Assembly (NCBI GenBank): GCA_003285105.1
Contig: CP030158.1
Coordinates: forward strand, 4,264,449 to 4,328,448
Source of the DNA: Roseithermus sacchariphilus
GTDB lineage: Bacteria; Bacteroidota; Rhodothermia; Rhodothermales; MEBIC09517
DNA: 64,000 nucleotides
Direction of reading: 5' to 3'
Notes under the pieces: generated by a model
Database searches by the model: none
What the model saw: only the letters and a program-made list of their open reading frames with translations
What the model was told of the DNA's origin: nothing
Made by a program: the position numbers and the translations under genes
Part shown: positions 24,990 through 33,445 of the stretch, in pieces
How the letters are laid out: each line of letters opens with the position of its first letter
Numbering within the stretch: position 1 is the first letter of the stretch

Positions 24990-26060
24990 ATGACTACCTT
25001 GACGTCCGAAATCACGCTCGAAGTGCAGCCGGAATCTCGCCTGGATGTGATCGACATCTCCAGCCGGGTCAGGGAGCAGTTCGGCGATGCGCTCGTCCCC
25101 TATCGCAAGGCGCTCTACTGCTCGTATCACACGACGGCGGGCTACCTGGAGCAAAGCCTGTGCGCCCGCCTCAGGCACGACCGGGAAGCCGTGCAGGCCT
25201 TCGTCGAGCCGTTCCAGAAGCTCTTCCCCCCGCGCGCACCCTACCGGCACGACCAGCTCCACCTGCGCAACGAGCTGAGTGACGAGCAGAAGCAATGCGA
25301 GCCTCGCAATGCCGACTCTCACCTGACGTTCATGGGCGCGGGTCTGGAGAACTGCGTCACCTACGTCAACGACCCCTCCACGCCGGTCTTCTTCATCGAC
25401 CTGGACGGTGTGCACGAGGCCGGCGTGCGGACGCGTAAGACCACGGTGATCGGCTACAACCAGGACGAACGCGTCAGCGAGATGGAGCTGACCGTCCCCG
25501 TCTCGCACCACGCCGTGGACTCCATCAACCTGCGGGATCCCCGGCTGGGCCTCTTCGAGCAACTCGACGAACTCGTTCGGCACCTCGAGATCCCCAAGGG
25601 CCGCGTGGAGATCTCGCTGGCTCCCGACGAGCGCCACGCCGGGCTGACGGTGAACGAATACGAAACGCTGCTGATGCGGCACGACCTGATGGAGGTCCTG
25701 CGCAACCCCCTCCGGTTCATGGCGGAGAAGGGCAAGCATATGCTCCAGGATCCCCGTGCCATCCGCAGCAAAGCCAAGAACTACGCCAAATACGACCTCG
25801 TCCAGGTCGTCAACGAGTTCATCGACGTGCTCGGGCTGCACCAGTCCGTCGTGGAGCGGCTGATCGACAAGTTCTTCGCCGCCGGGGCCTCTCGCTTCCT
25901 GCGGATGAAGCGCTCGGTGAACCTGATGATCAACAACACGGACGAGCACGGCATCGGGCACATCATCCACGGGCAGTACCAGAGCCCGATCCTGGTCCAG
26001 TGGGACCGACCGGAAGGCCAGACCCGCCGCCTCCACGTCCGCTTCGTGCGCTTCGACTGA
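24990..26060 (+). CDS. UPF0047 (YjbQ) domain fused to an unrecognised C-terminal domain
   Basis: The first 140 or so residues match the UPF0047/YjbQ family: 'YCSYHTTAGYLEQSL', 'HDQLHLRNELS', 'NADSHLTFMGAG' and 'PVFFIDLDGV', the conserved His/Asp blocks of the usual 130-140-residue stand-alone protein (some members have thiamine-phosphate-synthase-like activity). Here about 215 further residues follow, beginning around 'DELVRHLEIPKGRVEISLAPDE' and including a basic stretch 'IRSKAKNYAKYDLVQVVNEF' and 'FLRMKRSVNLMINNTDEHG'. I do not recognise this second domain. The ATG at 24990 is preferred to the TTG at 24966. The gene stands alone; the nearest downstream gene is convergent. Confidence 0.75.
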   Translation: MTTLTSEITLEVQPESRLDVIDISSRVREQFGDALVPYRKALYCSYHTTAGYLEQSLCARLRHDREAVQAFVEPFQKLFPPRAPYRHDQLHLRNELSDEQKQCEPRNADSHLTFMGAGLENCVTYVNDPSTPVFFIDLDGVHEAGVRTRKTTVIGYNQDERVSEMELTVPVSHHAVDSINLRDPRLGLFEQLDELVRHLEIPKGRVEISLAPDERHAGLTVNEYETLLMRHDLMEVLRNPLRFMAEKGKHMLQDPRAIRSKAKNYAKYDLVQVVNEFIDVLGLHQSVVERLIDKFFAAGASRFLRMKRSVNLMINNTDEHGIGHIIHGQYQSPILVQWDRPEGQTRRLHVRFVRFD

Positions 26061-26150
26061 GGCACCGGGCCGGCCCCTTCCCTGCCCCGGCGAACGACGG
26101 CGATGCCGGAGGTGCAGCCGGCGGAGGCGCAGCCCCCGGCCGGATCGCGG

Positions 26151-26927
26151 CTAGATCAGCGACTTCGACTGCCCGCCGTCGACGTTGATGCAGGCTCCGG
26201 TGATGAGGCTGGCGCGGGGCGAGGCCAGGAACGTGACCAGGTTCGCCACCTCTTCCACCGTGCCGAAGCGCCCGATCGGGAGGTGCTGCGCAACGAAGGC
26301 CTCCATGCCCTCCGGGTCCTGCTGCACCCGCCGGTCCCAGCTTCCGCCCGGAAACCGGATCGACCCGGGGGCGACGCTGTTGACCCGGATGCCTTCGCCG
26401 GCCAGTTCCAGCGCCATGATCTTCGCCGCGCTGATGAGCGCGGACTTGGTGGTGTTGTAGATGGACAGCCCCGGCCCGCCGGCTTCCCGGCCGAAGATGG
26501 AGGTGATGAAGACGATGCTCCCCCCGCCGGTGGCCCGCATGGCCGGGATGGCCGCCCGCGTGCAGCGGAAATGCGAGCGCACGTTCAGGTTGAGCAGCTC
26601 GTCCCAGTCCTCCTCCGTCGTCTCGGCGAACGGCTTGCGGCGGTTACCGCCGATGTTGTTGACCAGCACGTCCAGCCGGCCGAAGCGGGTCATGGTCGCC
26701 TCGACGAGGGTCTGCGCCGCGTCGGGCTCGGTGAGGTCCAGCGGCAGGGCCAGCACCTCCACGCCGTGCGCGCGCAGCGCCTCGGCGGCGTCTTCGAGGG
26801 CCTCGGCCCCCCGGGCGCAGATCGCCAGGTGGCAGCCCTCGGCCGCCAGCCCGTGGGCAATGCCGTTTCCGATACCCCGGCTGGCTCCGGTAACGATGGC
26901 GACGCGGTCTCGTAAACCCAGGTCCAT
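26151..26927 (-). CDS. Short-chain dehydrogenase/reductase (FabG-like)
   Basis: The 258-residue SDR has the NAD(P)-binding 'VTGASRGIGNG' (from about residue 12), 'LVNNIGG', the catalytic 'SIYNTTKSAL' (Tyr-x3-Lys) preceded by a Ser in 'VFITSIFG', and 'GIRVNSVAPGSI'. The C-terminal 'LITGACINVDGGQSKS' is typical of classical SDRs. The substrate cannot be read from sequence; 3-oxoacyl or polyol substrates are common for this group. It is divergent from xseB with a 187-bp intergenic region. Confidence 0.9.
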   Translation of the reverse strand: MDLGLRDRVAIVTGASRGIGNGIAHGLAAEGCHLAICARGAEALEDAAEALRAHGVEVLALPLDLTEPDAAQTLVEATMTRFGRLDVLVNNIGGNRRKPFAETTEEDWDELLNLNVRSHFRCTRAAIPAMRATGGGSIVFITSIFGREAGGPGLSIYNTTKSALISAAKIMALELAGEGIRVNSVAPGSIRFPGGSWDRRVQQDPEGMEAFVAQHLPIGRFGTVEEVANLVTFLASPRASLITGACINVDGGQSKSLI

Positions 26928-27114
26928 GAGTCGTATGTGTACGCTGTCCGTGTGTCGTGTGATCGTGGCAACGGTTCGGCCCTGAAAACCAGGAACTCCC
27001 CCGCTGCATTCTGTATCTTTCCGGCCGCAGAAGCGTTCTCACCCGGCCTTCGATTTATCCATCCCGGACGTCAGGGTCAAGCCGACGTCCGTTCTTCTCC
27101 CAATTCTCGAGATC

Positions 27115-27339
27115 ATGTCCGACACGCCCCACGCGGCCGACACGCCGCCTCCACCCTCCTTCGAACACGCCCTCGCACGCCTGGAAGCGCTCGTGGACAC
27201 CCTGGAACACGACGAGACGACGCTGGAAGAGGCGCTGCACGCCTACGAGGAAGGCGTCGCGCTGGCCCGCTTCTGCCTGGAGCGGCTGAACGCCGCCGAA
27301 CTCCGCGTGCAGGAACTGAGGCTGGAGGAGGACGACTGA
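27115..27339 (+). CDS. xseB: Exodeoxyribonuclease VII small subunit
   Basis: The 74-residue protein carries the XseB signature 'SFEHALARLEALVDTLE' and 'TLEEALHAYEEGVALARFCLERLNAAE', and ends with an acidic tail. It binds the coiled coil of XseA (23459-24718). Family length is normal. The gene is separated from xseA by two unrelated genes but has the same orientation. A near-consensus -7 box (TATCTTTC at 27014-27021) lies about 95 bp upstream, without a matching -33 element. Confidence 0.93.
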   Translation: MSDTPHAADTPPPPSFEHALARLEALVDTLEHDETTLEEALHAYEEGVALARFCLERLNAAELRVQELRLEEDD

Positions 27340-27401
27340 TCTTTTTCGGGCGCTCCGGCGTTACACGCCCCGTTCGAACCGACCACCAGGCCTGTGTTGC
27401 C

Positions 27402-27914
27402 ATGTCTTCCCCGCTGTTTTCCACCCTTCCCGACGAAGCCCGCCTCTGGGTCTACGCCGCCGACCGCCCCCTGACGGCCGCGGAGCAGACGACCCTGACC
27501 CGGCGGCTGATGCCTTTTCTGGCATCGTGGACGTCCCACGGGCGCCCGGTGCAGGGGGCGATGCACCTGCTGCACGACCGGTTCCTGCTAGTCGCGGCCG
27601 TGCTCGCAGGCGGTGCGGACATCTCCGGCTGTGGCATCGACGCCTCCGTCCACGCCGTGGAGGAGGCCGCCGAAGCGGTGGGCGTCCGCTGGCTGTCCCC
27701 GCTCGAAGTGCTCTACCGGGACGACGAGGGGCAGATCCGGCACGTGCCGCGCAGCGGGTTCCGGCAACTCGTCCGCGCCGGTACCGTGACGGGCGCCACG
27801 CCCGTCTTCGACCTGAGCCTGACCACCGTCGGCGCGCTGCGGGCGCAGGGGCTGGAGCGGCCGGCCTCGGCCGGCTGGCACGCCCGGGTGTTCCGCATCC
27901 CCCAGCCGGCCTGA
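27402..27914 (+). CDS. Conserved Bacteroidota hypothetical protein (often mislabelled ABC transporter ATPase)
   Basis: The 170-residue product resembles a small conserved family of Bacteroidota that starts with '...LPDEARLWVYAADRPLTAAE' and carries 'F...WTSHG.PV', 'FLLVAAV' and 'ISGCGIDASVHAVEEAAE'. No Walker motifs are present, so the frequent database name 'ABC transporter ATPase' is not supported by the sequence. There is no signal peptide or membrane segment. It follows xseB by 62 bp on the same strand and may be co-transcribed. The function is unknown. Confidence 0.72.
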   Translation: MSSPLFSTLPDEARLWVYAADRPLTAAEQTTLTRRLMPFLASWTSHGRPVQGAMHLLHDRFLLVAAVLAGGADISGCGIDASVHAVEEAAEAVGVRWLSPLEVLYRDDEGQIRHVPRSGFRQLVRAGTVTGATPVFDLSLTTVGALRAQGLERPASAGWHARVFRIPQPA

Positions 27915-27968
27915 CGCCCCCGGCGGCGGCTCGCCCCCTCCCTGACCCACCTGTCTTCTCCCCTTGCC

Positions 27969-28931
27969 ATGCGCCTGATCCGATCGATCGGCCGGCTGCT
28001 GGCGCTGAGCCTGCTGCTCGGCGCCCTCCCGGCCCGGGGCCAGTACATCAACCAGACCGAACTGGAGGAGGTCCTCAGCATCCGAACCGAGGACCTGGAC
28101 TCCCTGCCCGACGTGCAGTACGAGTACTACGTGCTCTACAGCTCACGCAACAACTCCGTCATCGCCCGCAACACGTTCTACAGCATCATCGGCGAGGGCG
28201 ATGTGGAGCGGGGACGCAAGCGCGCCCGCCTCGTGGGTCTGCTCAACCGCGTGCTCGTCGAGCGCGCCGAGGTCGGGGATACGCTCGTCATCCCCACCGT
28301 CTGGGATCTGGACCTGCGGGCGTACTCGCCCTTCCCGCGCTACTACGCCGGCGCCCGCGACCTCGACAAAATCTTCATCATCGACAAGACCATCCAGGCC
28401 TGGGCGGCTTACGAGTACGGACGGCTGGAGCGCTGGGGCATCGTCAACACCGGCGACCCGTCGCAGACCCCCACGCCCAACGGCCGCTTCAACTTCAACT
28501 GGAAGACCGAGTACCGCATCTCCTCGCTGAGCCCGCCGGGGGAGCCGTGGGAGATGTACTGGGTCGTCAACTTCCACGACGCGCGCGGCATCCACGTGCA
28601 CCAGTACCCCATGCCCACCGGCGGCCCGACCAGCCACGGCTGCGTCCGCCTCGTCGACTACGACGCGCGGTGGATCTACAACTGGGCCGACACGTGGACG
28701 ACCACCAGGGGCGACGGCTTCGGCTCCAGCCAGGGACGCATCATCAAGCAGGGCACGATGGTGCTCGTCATCGGCGAGGACCCGACCGACCACCCCCATC
28801 CCTTCCTCTACAAAGAGAAGTATCCGGTCCTTCAGCGCGTGGAGTTGCCGGAGAACCCGTACGACGTCCCGCCGGGTACCCCGCAGCAGGAATACTTCGA
28901 CAAGCTCCGCGGCCTGACGAGCGGAGACTGA
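27969..28931 (+). CDS. Exported L,D-transpeptidase (YkuD family)
   Basis: The 320-residue protein begins with a signal peptide (residues 1-24, 'LLALSLLLGALPARGQ') and ends with a YkuD catalytic core: 'WVVNFHDARGIHVHQYPMP' and 'GGPTSHGCVRLVDYDA', with the nucleophile Cys at about 225. Such enzymes make 3-3 cross-links in peptidoglycan or attach lipoproteins to it, in the periplasm. The N-terminal 120 residues are not a known cell-wall-binding repeat. The IS630 element starts 96 bp downstream, but this gene is intact. Confidence 0.9.
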   Translation: MRLIRSIGRLLALSLLLGALPARGQYINQTELEEVLSIRTEDLDSLPDVQYEYYVLYSSRNNSVIARNTFYSIIGEGDVERGRKRARLVGLLNRVLVERAEVGDTLVIPTVWDLDLRAYSPFPRYYAGARDLDKIFIIDKTIQAWAAYEYGRLERWGIVNTGDPSQTPTPNGRFNFNWKTEYRISSLSPPGEPWEMYWVVNFHDARGIHVHQYPMPTGGPTSHGCVRLVDYDARWIYNWADTWTTTRGDGFGSSQGRIIKQGTMVLVIGEDPTDHPHPFLYKEKYPVLQRVELPENPYDVPPGTPQQEYFDKLRGLTSGD

Positions 28932-29027
28932 CTACGAAGGGCCGGACGCCCCCAACGCCCCTTTCCCTACCGCGCTGGTACACATCCAAGGGCGATCACA
29001 ACAAAACGACGCTTCGTCCGAATACTA

Positions 29028-29040
29028 GTGCTGCGTCAAG
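29028..29040 (+). repeat. IS630 left terminal inverted repeat
   Basis: 13 bp, gtgctgcgtcaag; perfect inverse of 30228-30240. The inverted match extends to 16 bp when the CTAG target bases are included. Confidence 0.93.
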
Positions 29041-29102
29041 GATCATATGTCGGGCAGGATGGTAGCTTCAACAATCGCTCACTCCTGAAGCCACTTCCTG
29101 CC

Positions 29103-30232
29103 ATGGCCAAAAAATACTGCGTCACGCTCAATGACAACGAACGCCAGTACCTCGATGACCTCATTGAGCGGCGTTCAAAAAGTGCCTCGCCGGTCAAACG
29201 AGCCTTCATGCTGCTCAAAGCAGACCAGAGCCAGGGCGCACCGGCCTGGACCGATGAACGCATCGCCGAAAGCTACAACGTCAGTGTCCGAACCGTCGAG
29301 CGCTTACGTCGGCGCTTCGTCGAAGAAGGCTTCGAGGTGGCTCTCTACGGCAAAAAACGCGAACCGGTTAAAGAGAAGCTCTTCGACGGGCAGGTCGAGG
29401 CTCATCTGGTGGCCCTGCGCTGTTCAGAGCCGCCGGAAGGCTTTGCCCGGTGGTCACTTCGACTCCTGGCTGACCGTATGATCGAACTCGGTTACGTCGA
29501 ATCGATCTCGCATGAGAGCGTGCGGCAGTTGCTTAAAAAAACGAACTCAAGCCCTGGCGCGTTAAGTCGTGGGTAATTCCTCAGGCCGATGCCGCCTTCG
29601 TCTGCCAGATGGAGCAGGTGCTCGATGTCTACGCCCGGCCCTACGACCCGCTCCGACCGGTTGTGTACCTCGACGAAGCGCGCAAGCAACTCATCAGCGA
29701 GGTGCGACAGCCCTTCACGAGGGCCGACGGGGTGCGGCACGTGGATTACGAGTACAAACGCGAAGGGACCCGCACGCTCTATATGCTCTGCGAGCCGCTG
29801 GGCGGCTTCCGGAAGGTGCTCGTCACGGAGCGTCAGGACCGTTTGACCTGGGCTCGTGTGGTGGCCCACCTCGTCGAAGACCTCTATCCAGACGCCGAGT
29901 CGATCACGCTGGTTCAGGACAACCTCTCCGCGCACACCGTCTCGGCGCTCTACGAGGTCTTCGAAGCCGAGCGCGCCCGGCGCATCGTGCGCAAGTTGGA
30001 GATAGTCTCGACGCCGGTGCATGGCTCGTGGTTGAACATGGCCGAGATCGAGCTTTCGGTGCTGGTTCGTCAGGGTCTCTGTCGCCGCATCGGCGATGCA
30101 TCGCAGTTAGAGGGCGAGATCGCCGCCTGGTACGAGGCGCGCAACGCGAAGCAGCGGGGGGTGGACTGGCAGTTCACGACGGCGGATGCGCGGGTGAAGT
30201 TGAAGCGGCTATACCCGTCGATTATAACTTGA
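29103..30232 (+). CDS. IS630-family transposase, two frames joined by -1 frameshift
   Basis: The first frame (29103-29576) encodes the helix-turn-helix part ('ERIAESYNVSVRTVERLRRRFVEEGFE'). The second frame (in use from about 29540 to 30232) encodes the DDE integrase domain: 'VVYLDEARKQL', 'LVQDNLSAHT' and 'TPVHGSWLNMAEIELSVL', so D, D and E are all present. Both overlap at a run of seven A (29535-29541). Slipping back one base there joins the frames into 'RQLLKKNELKPWR', which matches normal IS630 transposases of about 375 residues. Programmed -1 frameshifting is therefore more likely than decay, and the element may be active. Confidence 0.88.
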
Positions 30233-30240
30233 CGCAGCAC
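30228..30240 (-). repeat. IS630 right terminal inverted repeat
   Basis: 13 bp, cttgacgcagcac; perfect inverse of 29028-29040. The transposase stop codon (30230-30232) lies inside this repeat. Confidence 0.93.
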
Positions 30241-30260
30241 TAGGGCAGCACAACCACTGA

Positions 30261-30277
30261 GAGCCTGTTTATGAATG
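30261..30277 (+). repeat. IS5-family left inverted repeat
   Basis: 17 bp, gagcctgtttatgaatg; matches the inverse of 31101-31117 with one mismatch. Confidence 0.9.
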
Positions 30278-31054
30278 CGGCGCTAAGCGGTTGAGCAGCA
30301 GACGCAGCATCGCCGTGTAGATCAGCGCCTTGACTGTCCGAGCCAACCGCTCAAAATCGCGACAGAGCCGACGACACCGCAGCAACCACGCAAACGTCCG
30401 TTCCACCACCCAGCGACGCGCCAACACCACAAAACCCGTTTCCCCGTGCCCACGCTCGACCACCTCGAAGTCCACCCCCAGCGCCAGCGCCTCCTGCCGC
30501 AACGGCTCGCTCCGGTAGCCGGCATCGGCCCAGACCTTCACCAAGCGGGGCAACTGCTCGGGAACCGCGGCCAGCAGCACCCGCGCGGCGGCTTTGTCGT
30601 TAACCGAGGCCTTCGTCACCACCACGGCCACGGGCAAGCCTTCGGTGTCCACCATCAGATGGCGCTTGCGGCCCTTGACCTTCTTCTTCGGGTCGCTGCC
30701 GCGTTCTTGGGCTTCTTCGGCAGCCTGCACACTCTGCGAGTCCATCACCGCCGCCGAGGGTGTCTCGGCGCGTCCTTGCTCTCGGCGCCAGCGCCGGTGC
30801 AGCGCCTGATAGATGGCCTCCAACGTGCCGTCGTCGCGCCATTTGGCGAAGTAGCTGTAGACGGTGTTGGGATTGGGGAAGTCGTGCGGCAAGTCCTCCC
30901 AGGTGCAGCCGTTCTTGTTGAGGTAGAAGATGGCCTCGACGACGCGACGGAGGTTGACGCTGCGGCGGCGTCCGCGGGGTCGCTCCGGCGGGATCAGCGG
31001 TTCGACGAGCGCCCATTGCGCGTCGGTCAGGTCGGTGGAGTAGCGTCGGCTCAT
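30269..31054 (-). CDS. IS5-family transposase
   Basis: The 261-residue transposase begins with the DUF4096-type domain of IS5-group enzymes ('DLTDAQWALVEPLIPPERPRGRRRSVNLR', 'TWEDLPHDFPNPNTVYSYF'). The DDE domain follows, with 'AVMDSQSVQAAE', 'KVWADAGYRSEPLRQEA' and the late Glu in 'RRWVVERTFAWLLRCRRLCRDFE'. All catalytic residues are present and the frame is intact, so it may be functional. It fits the IS427-like subgroup, which also makes short target duplications. Confidence 0.93.
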   Translation of the reverse strand: MSRRYSTDLTDAQWALVEPLIPPERPRGRRRSVNLRRVVEAIFYLNKNGCTWEDLPHDFPNPNTVYSYFAKWRDDGTLEAIYQALHRRWRREQGRAETPSAAVMDSQSVQAAEEAQERGSDPKKKVKGRKRHLMVDTEGLPVAVVVTKASVNDKAAARVLLAAVPEQLPRLVKVWADAGYRSEPLRQEALALGVDFEVVERGHGETGFVVLARRWVVERTFAWLLRCRRLCRDFERLARTVKALIYTAMLRLLLNRLAPHS

Positions 31055-31090
31055 CAGCAGGCACGAGAAGGTGGAGGTAGACAGCGGCGT

Positions 31091-33445
31091 TTAAACGCTA
31101 CATTCATAAATAGGCTCTGAGCGCGTGATCGTCGCCTCACCGATGCGTGCCCGGCACCAGTAGGATCCCGCCGCGAGACTATCCGGCCGCCAGCGGACGT
31201 CGTGCCGGCCGGGCTCGTACTGCCCGTGCGCAAGCCGCCGGACAAGCCGCCCGGTCGCATCGTAGAGTGCAATCATGACGTAGCTCGGATGCTGCACATC
31301 GAAGGTTACCGTCAGCACCTCACGGACGGGATTGGGGAAAAGGACCAGTTCGGGTGAACCAGACGGGATTTGATCGTCTTCTGCACGGTGCGTTGGCACG
31401 ACGGGAGCTCGTGTCTGGTACACGCCCCGGCCAAAGGTCGATGCCAGCAGGTGTCCCTCGTCCGTTACCAGAAGCGCAGTGACAGACGAGGTATCCGCAC
31501 CGGGCAGGCCCGTCTGGAAGGGTGTCCAGGTGGCCCCTCCGTCGGAGGATCGCCCCAGGGAACACAGCCCGGTGAACGAGTCGCTGCATTGATACCCGTA
31601 ATCTGTTCCGTAGAGCGTCCCGTCTGCTGTGACCACCATATGCACCATCTCGAAATACGACTGCCAGACGGGCGTCCACGTTGTGCCGTGATCTGTCGAC
31701 CGGTACAGAAGGCCCTCCGGCGTCGTGACATCGCTATCCGAGGCACTCACGGAAGCGTAGAGGTACGGCCCCGATGCGGTCACTGCCAGCACACGCAAGC
31801 CCGCCAACCCAAGCCGCCGCCAGCTTTGGCCGTCATCGTCGGAGCCATAGAGGCCGTCGTCGGTGGCCGCCAGCACGCGCCGCTCATCGCACCACAGGGA
31901 CAGCACGTTGGGCAGAGGAACGGGCGTGCTCCACGTGAGCCCACTGTCGGTGGAGCGCGCCACGCCCTCGTCCTGGGTTACCAGGATCGTTCCCGCCTTC
32001 GTCTGCGCGATCTCCATGCTTCGTGGGGGCAGTACATCATCCACCTCATCCACATCAGTCCAGGCTGTCCCTCCGTCGGCACTCCGCTGCAGGGTACGCC
32101 CGTTGGTCATGAGAAGGACCTGGCCTCCATCAGTCGCCACGATGCCTCGTATCGTCATCCCCGACTGTGCGGAGTTAACGGTGAGGAGCTCCCACCCGTC
32201 CTCCTGGGGCAACCAGTGCCAGAGATCGCCCCAAAAGCCGCCCGCGTAGATAGCACCATCGGCGCCTTTCGCCAGCGTAATCATGTAACTACGATTAATG
32301 CCCGTACTCCGAGACATCCAGGCATCGAGGCTCGGCTCGGCGCTCGGCATGACGTGAAAGACCCCTCGCGTCGTGCCTGCCAGGATCCCCTCATCGGAGG
32401 GGACGGCCGACAAGATAGACGTGAAGTTGTGGGGTATCTCCTGCCAGGAGGCCCCATCGTCACTGGAATGCCGGAACGCTCCACGATGGACGTTAACGTA
32501 TAGATCCGGACCAACCACGTAGATGTCTACTTCTCTGGCCTCCGACCAGAGGAGCGTCCACGTCACGCCTCCATCGGTCGAGCGAAGCACCTCGTGAGCC
32601 ACGTCCCCATTTCCAAGGCTGCGCCGTCCCTGTCCCAGCAGCGTCCCCTGGGCGGAGATCGCAATTTCCTCCAGGTGAGCATACGCCTTCTGCAAGGCAA
32701 CCGCCTGCCAGGTGTGCCCATCATCCACCGAGGTGTAGACCGTGTCGGCGGTGAGCACGTCAGCGCGTGTGAGCGCGGCCGCATGTCCGCTTGGGTGGGC
32801 AAAAAACGTCTCCCGCGCCGCACCGGGAAAGGCCGGCGCCTCGATCCGACGCCAGGTCAACCCATCATCGGTAGAGCGAAATACGCCGACTCTAGTCCGG
32901 GCAAAGACGTGCGTGCCGGATCCGTCGTAGAGCTCGTAGATGCAGGCGTCAGGGTCTGCCAGGGGATGCTCAGTCCAGGTTTGGCCGCCGTCGGCGCTCC
33001 GAAAGATGCTGGCCGTGCAGGGGACAGCAAAGGGAGGTTGTTGGCTGATAAGCACTACTTTGGCATCTGTAGCGATAACGCTGCCGACGACCAGATGAGG
33101 AGCAGGAAAGGAGGTCCAAGAGCGACCTTCGTCAGTGGACCGAAAGAGTGCCCCATCGGCGTTGGCCAGCAGCAGACCTGAAGGCAAGCGCACCAAATCG
33201 GTAATAATACCACCAGGCGGCCCGTCTATCGGCGACCACAGATCCGCGGTAGAATAGTCCTGTGCATCGGCCAAAAGGGGCAATAAAGTAGCCAGCAACA
33301 CTCCCAGGAGCAGTTGGTAGGCAACACGTTGTAGACCACATTCAAAGCGTGATGAGGCTGAGATCTCGTTCGAACTGCCGGTTGGAGTACGTGGCGTAAA
33401 CCCCTGAAGGCACAGTCGGGGTCGGTACAACGTGTGGTGGCACAT
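31091..33445 (-). CDS. Secreted BNR/sialidase-like repeat protein with C-terminal sorting tail, 3' end altered by IS
   Basis: The protein of about 784 residues is a beta-propeller-like array of BNR (Asp-box) repeats, each with a pattern such as 'FRSTDEGRSWTS', 'FRSADGGQTWTE', 'YRSTDHGTTWTP' or 'GRSSDGGATWTP'; at least ten are visible. A signal peptide core ('LLLGVLLATLLPLLADAQ') lies near residues 44-62, so the N-terminal 40 residues from the only available ATG are doubtful. The last 80 residues form a type IX-like secretion/sorting domain ('ELVLFPNPVREVLTVTFD', 'LYDATGRLVRRL'). The final residues EPIYECSV come from the IS5 end; the original end read VVVLP. Substrate unknown; probably cell-surface. 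Confidence 0.85.
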   Translation of the reverse strand: MCHHTLYRPRLCLQGFTPRTPTGSSNEISASSRFECGLQRVAYQLLLGVLLATLLPLLADAQDYSTADLWSPIDGPPGGIITDLVRLPSGLLLANADGALFRSTDEGRSWTSFPAPHLVVGSVIATDAKVVLISQQPPFAVPCTASIFRSADGGQTWTEHPLADPDACIYELYDGSGTHVFARTRVGVFRSTDDGLTWRRIEAPAFPGAARETFFAHPSGHAAALTRADVLTADTVYTSVDDGHTWQAVALQKAYAHLEEIAISAQGTLLGQGRRSLGNGDVAHEVLRSTDGGVTWTLLWSEAREVDIYVVGPDLYVNVHRGAFRHSSDDGASWQEIPHNFTSILSAVPSDEGILAGTTRGVFHVMPSAEPSLDAWMSRSTGINRSYMITLAKGADGAIYAGGFWGDLWHWLPQEDGWELLTVNSAQSGMTIRGIVATDGGQVLLMTNGRTLQRSADGGTAWTDVDEVDDVLPPRSMEIAQTKAGTILVTQDEGVARSTDSGLTWSTPVPLPNVLSLWCDERRVLAATDDGLYGSDDDGQSWRRLGLAGLRVLAVTASGPYLYASVSASDSDVTTPEGLLYRSTDHGTTWTPVWQSYFEMVHMVVTADGTLYGTDYGYQCSDSFTGLCSLGRSSDGGATWTPFQTGLPGADTSSVTALLVTDEGHLLASTFGRGVYQTRAPVVPTHRAEDDQIPSGSPELVLFPNPVREVLTVTFDVQHPSYVMIALYDATGRLVRRLAHGQYEPGRHDVRWRPDSLAAGSYWCRARIGEATITRSEPIYECSV
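31101..31117 (-). repeat. IS5-family right inverted repeat
   Basis: 17 bp, cattcataaataggctc; pairs with 30261-30277 with one mismatch. Its minus-strand reading supplies the new last residues of the BNR-repeat protein. Confidence 0.9.

Larger units (their letters stand above)
29028..30240 (+). mobile_element. IS630-family insertion sequence
   Basis: This 1213-bp element has perfect 13-bp terminal inverted repeats (gtgctgcgtcaag at 29028-29040; cttgacgcagcac at 30228-30240). It is flanked by TA duplications (29026-29027 and 30241-30242) within a CTAG target, as expected for the IS630/Tc1-mariner group. It encodes one transposase over two frames. The target TA lies inside the original stop codon of the BNR-repeat gene on the opposite strand. 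Confidence 0.93.
30261..31117 (-). mobile_element. IS5-family insertion sequence
   Basis: This 857-bp element is bounded by 17-bp inverted repeats with one mismatch (gagcctgtttatgaatg at 30261-30277; cattcataaataggctc at 31101-31117). It has a 3-bp target duplication TGA (30258-30260 and 31118-31120). It carries a single full-length transposase gene on the minus strand. It sits in the last codons of the BNR-repeat gene, 20 bp from the IS630 element. Confidence 0.92.

Noticed and set aside
27014-27021. TATCTTTC as a promoter -7 box for xseB
   Set aside because: No TTG or TTTG at the right distance upstream; only mentioned within the xseB entry.
29103-30232. Pseudogene call for the IS630 transposase
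   Set aside because: The two frames join perfectly with a -1 slip at a seven-A run and all catalytic residues are present, so programmed frameshifting explains the interruption better.
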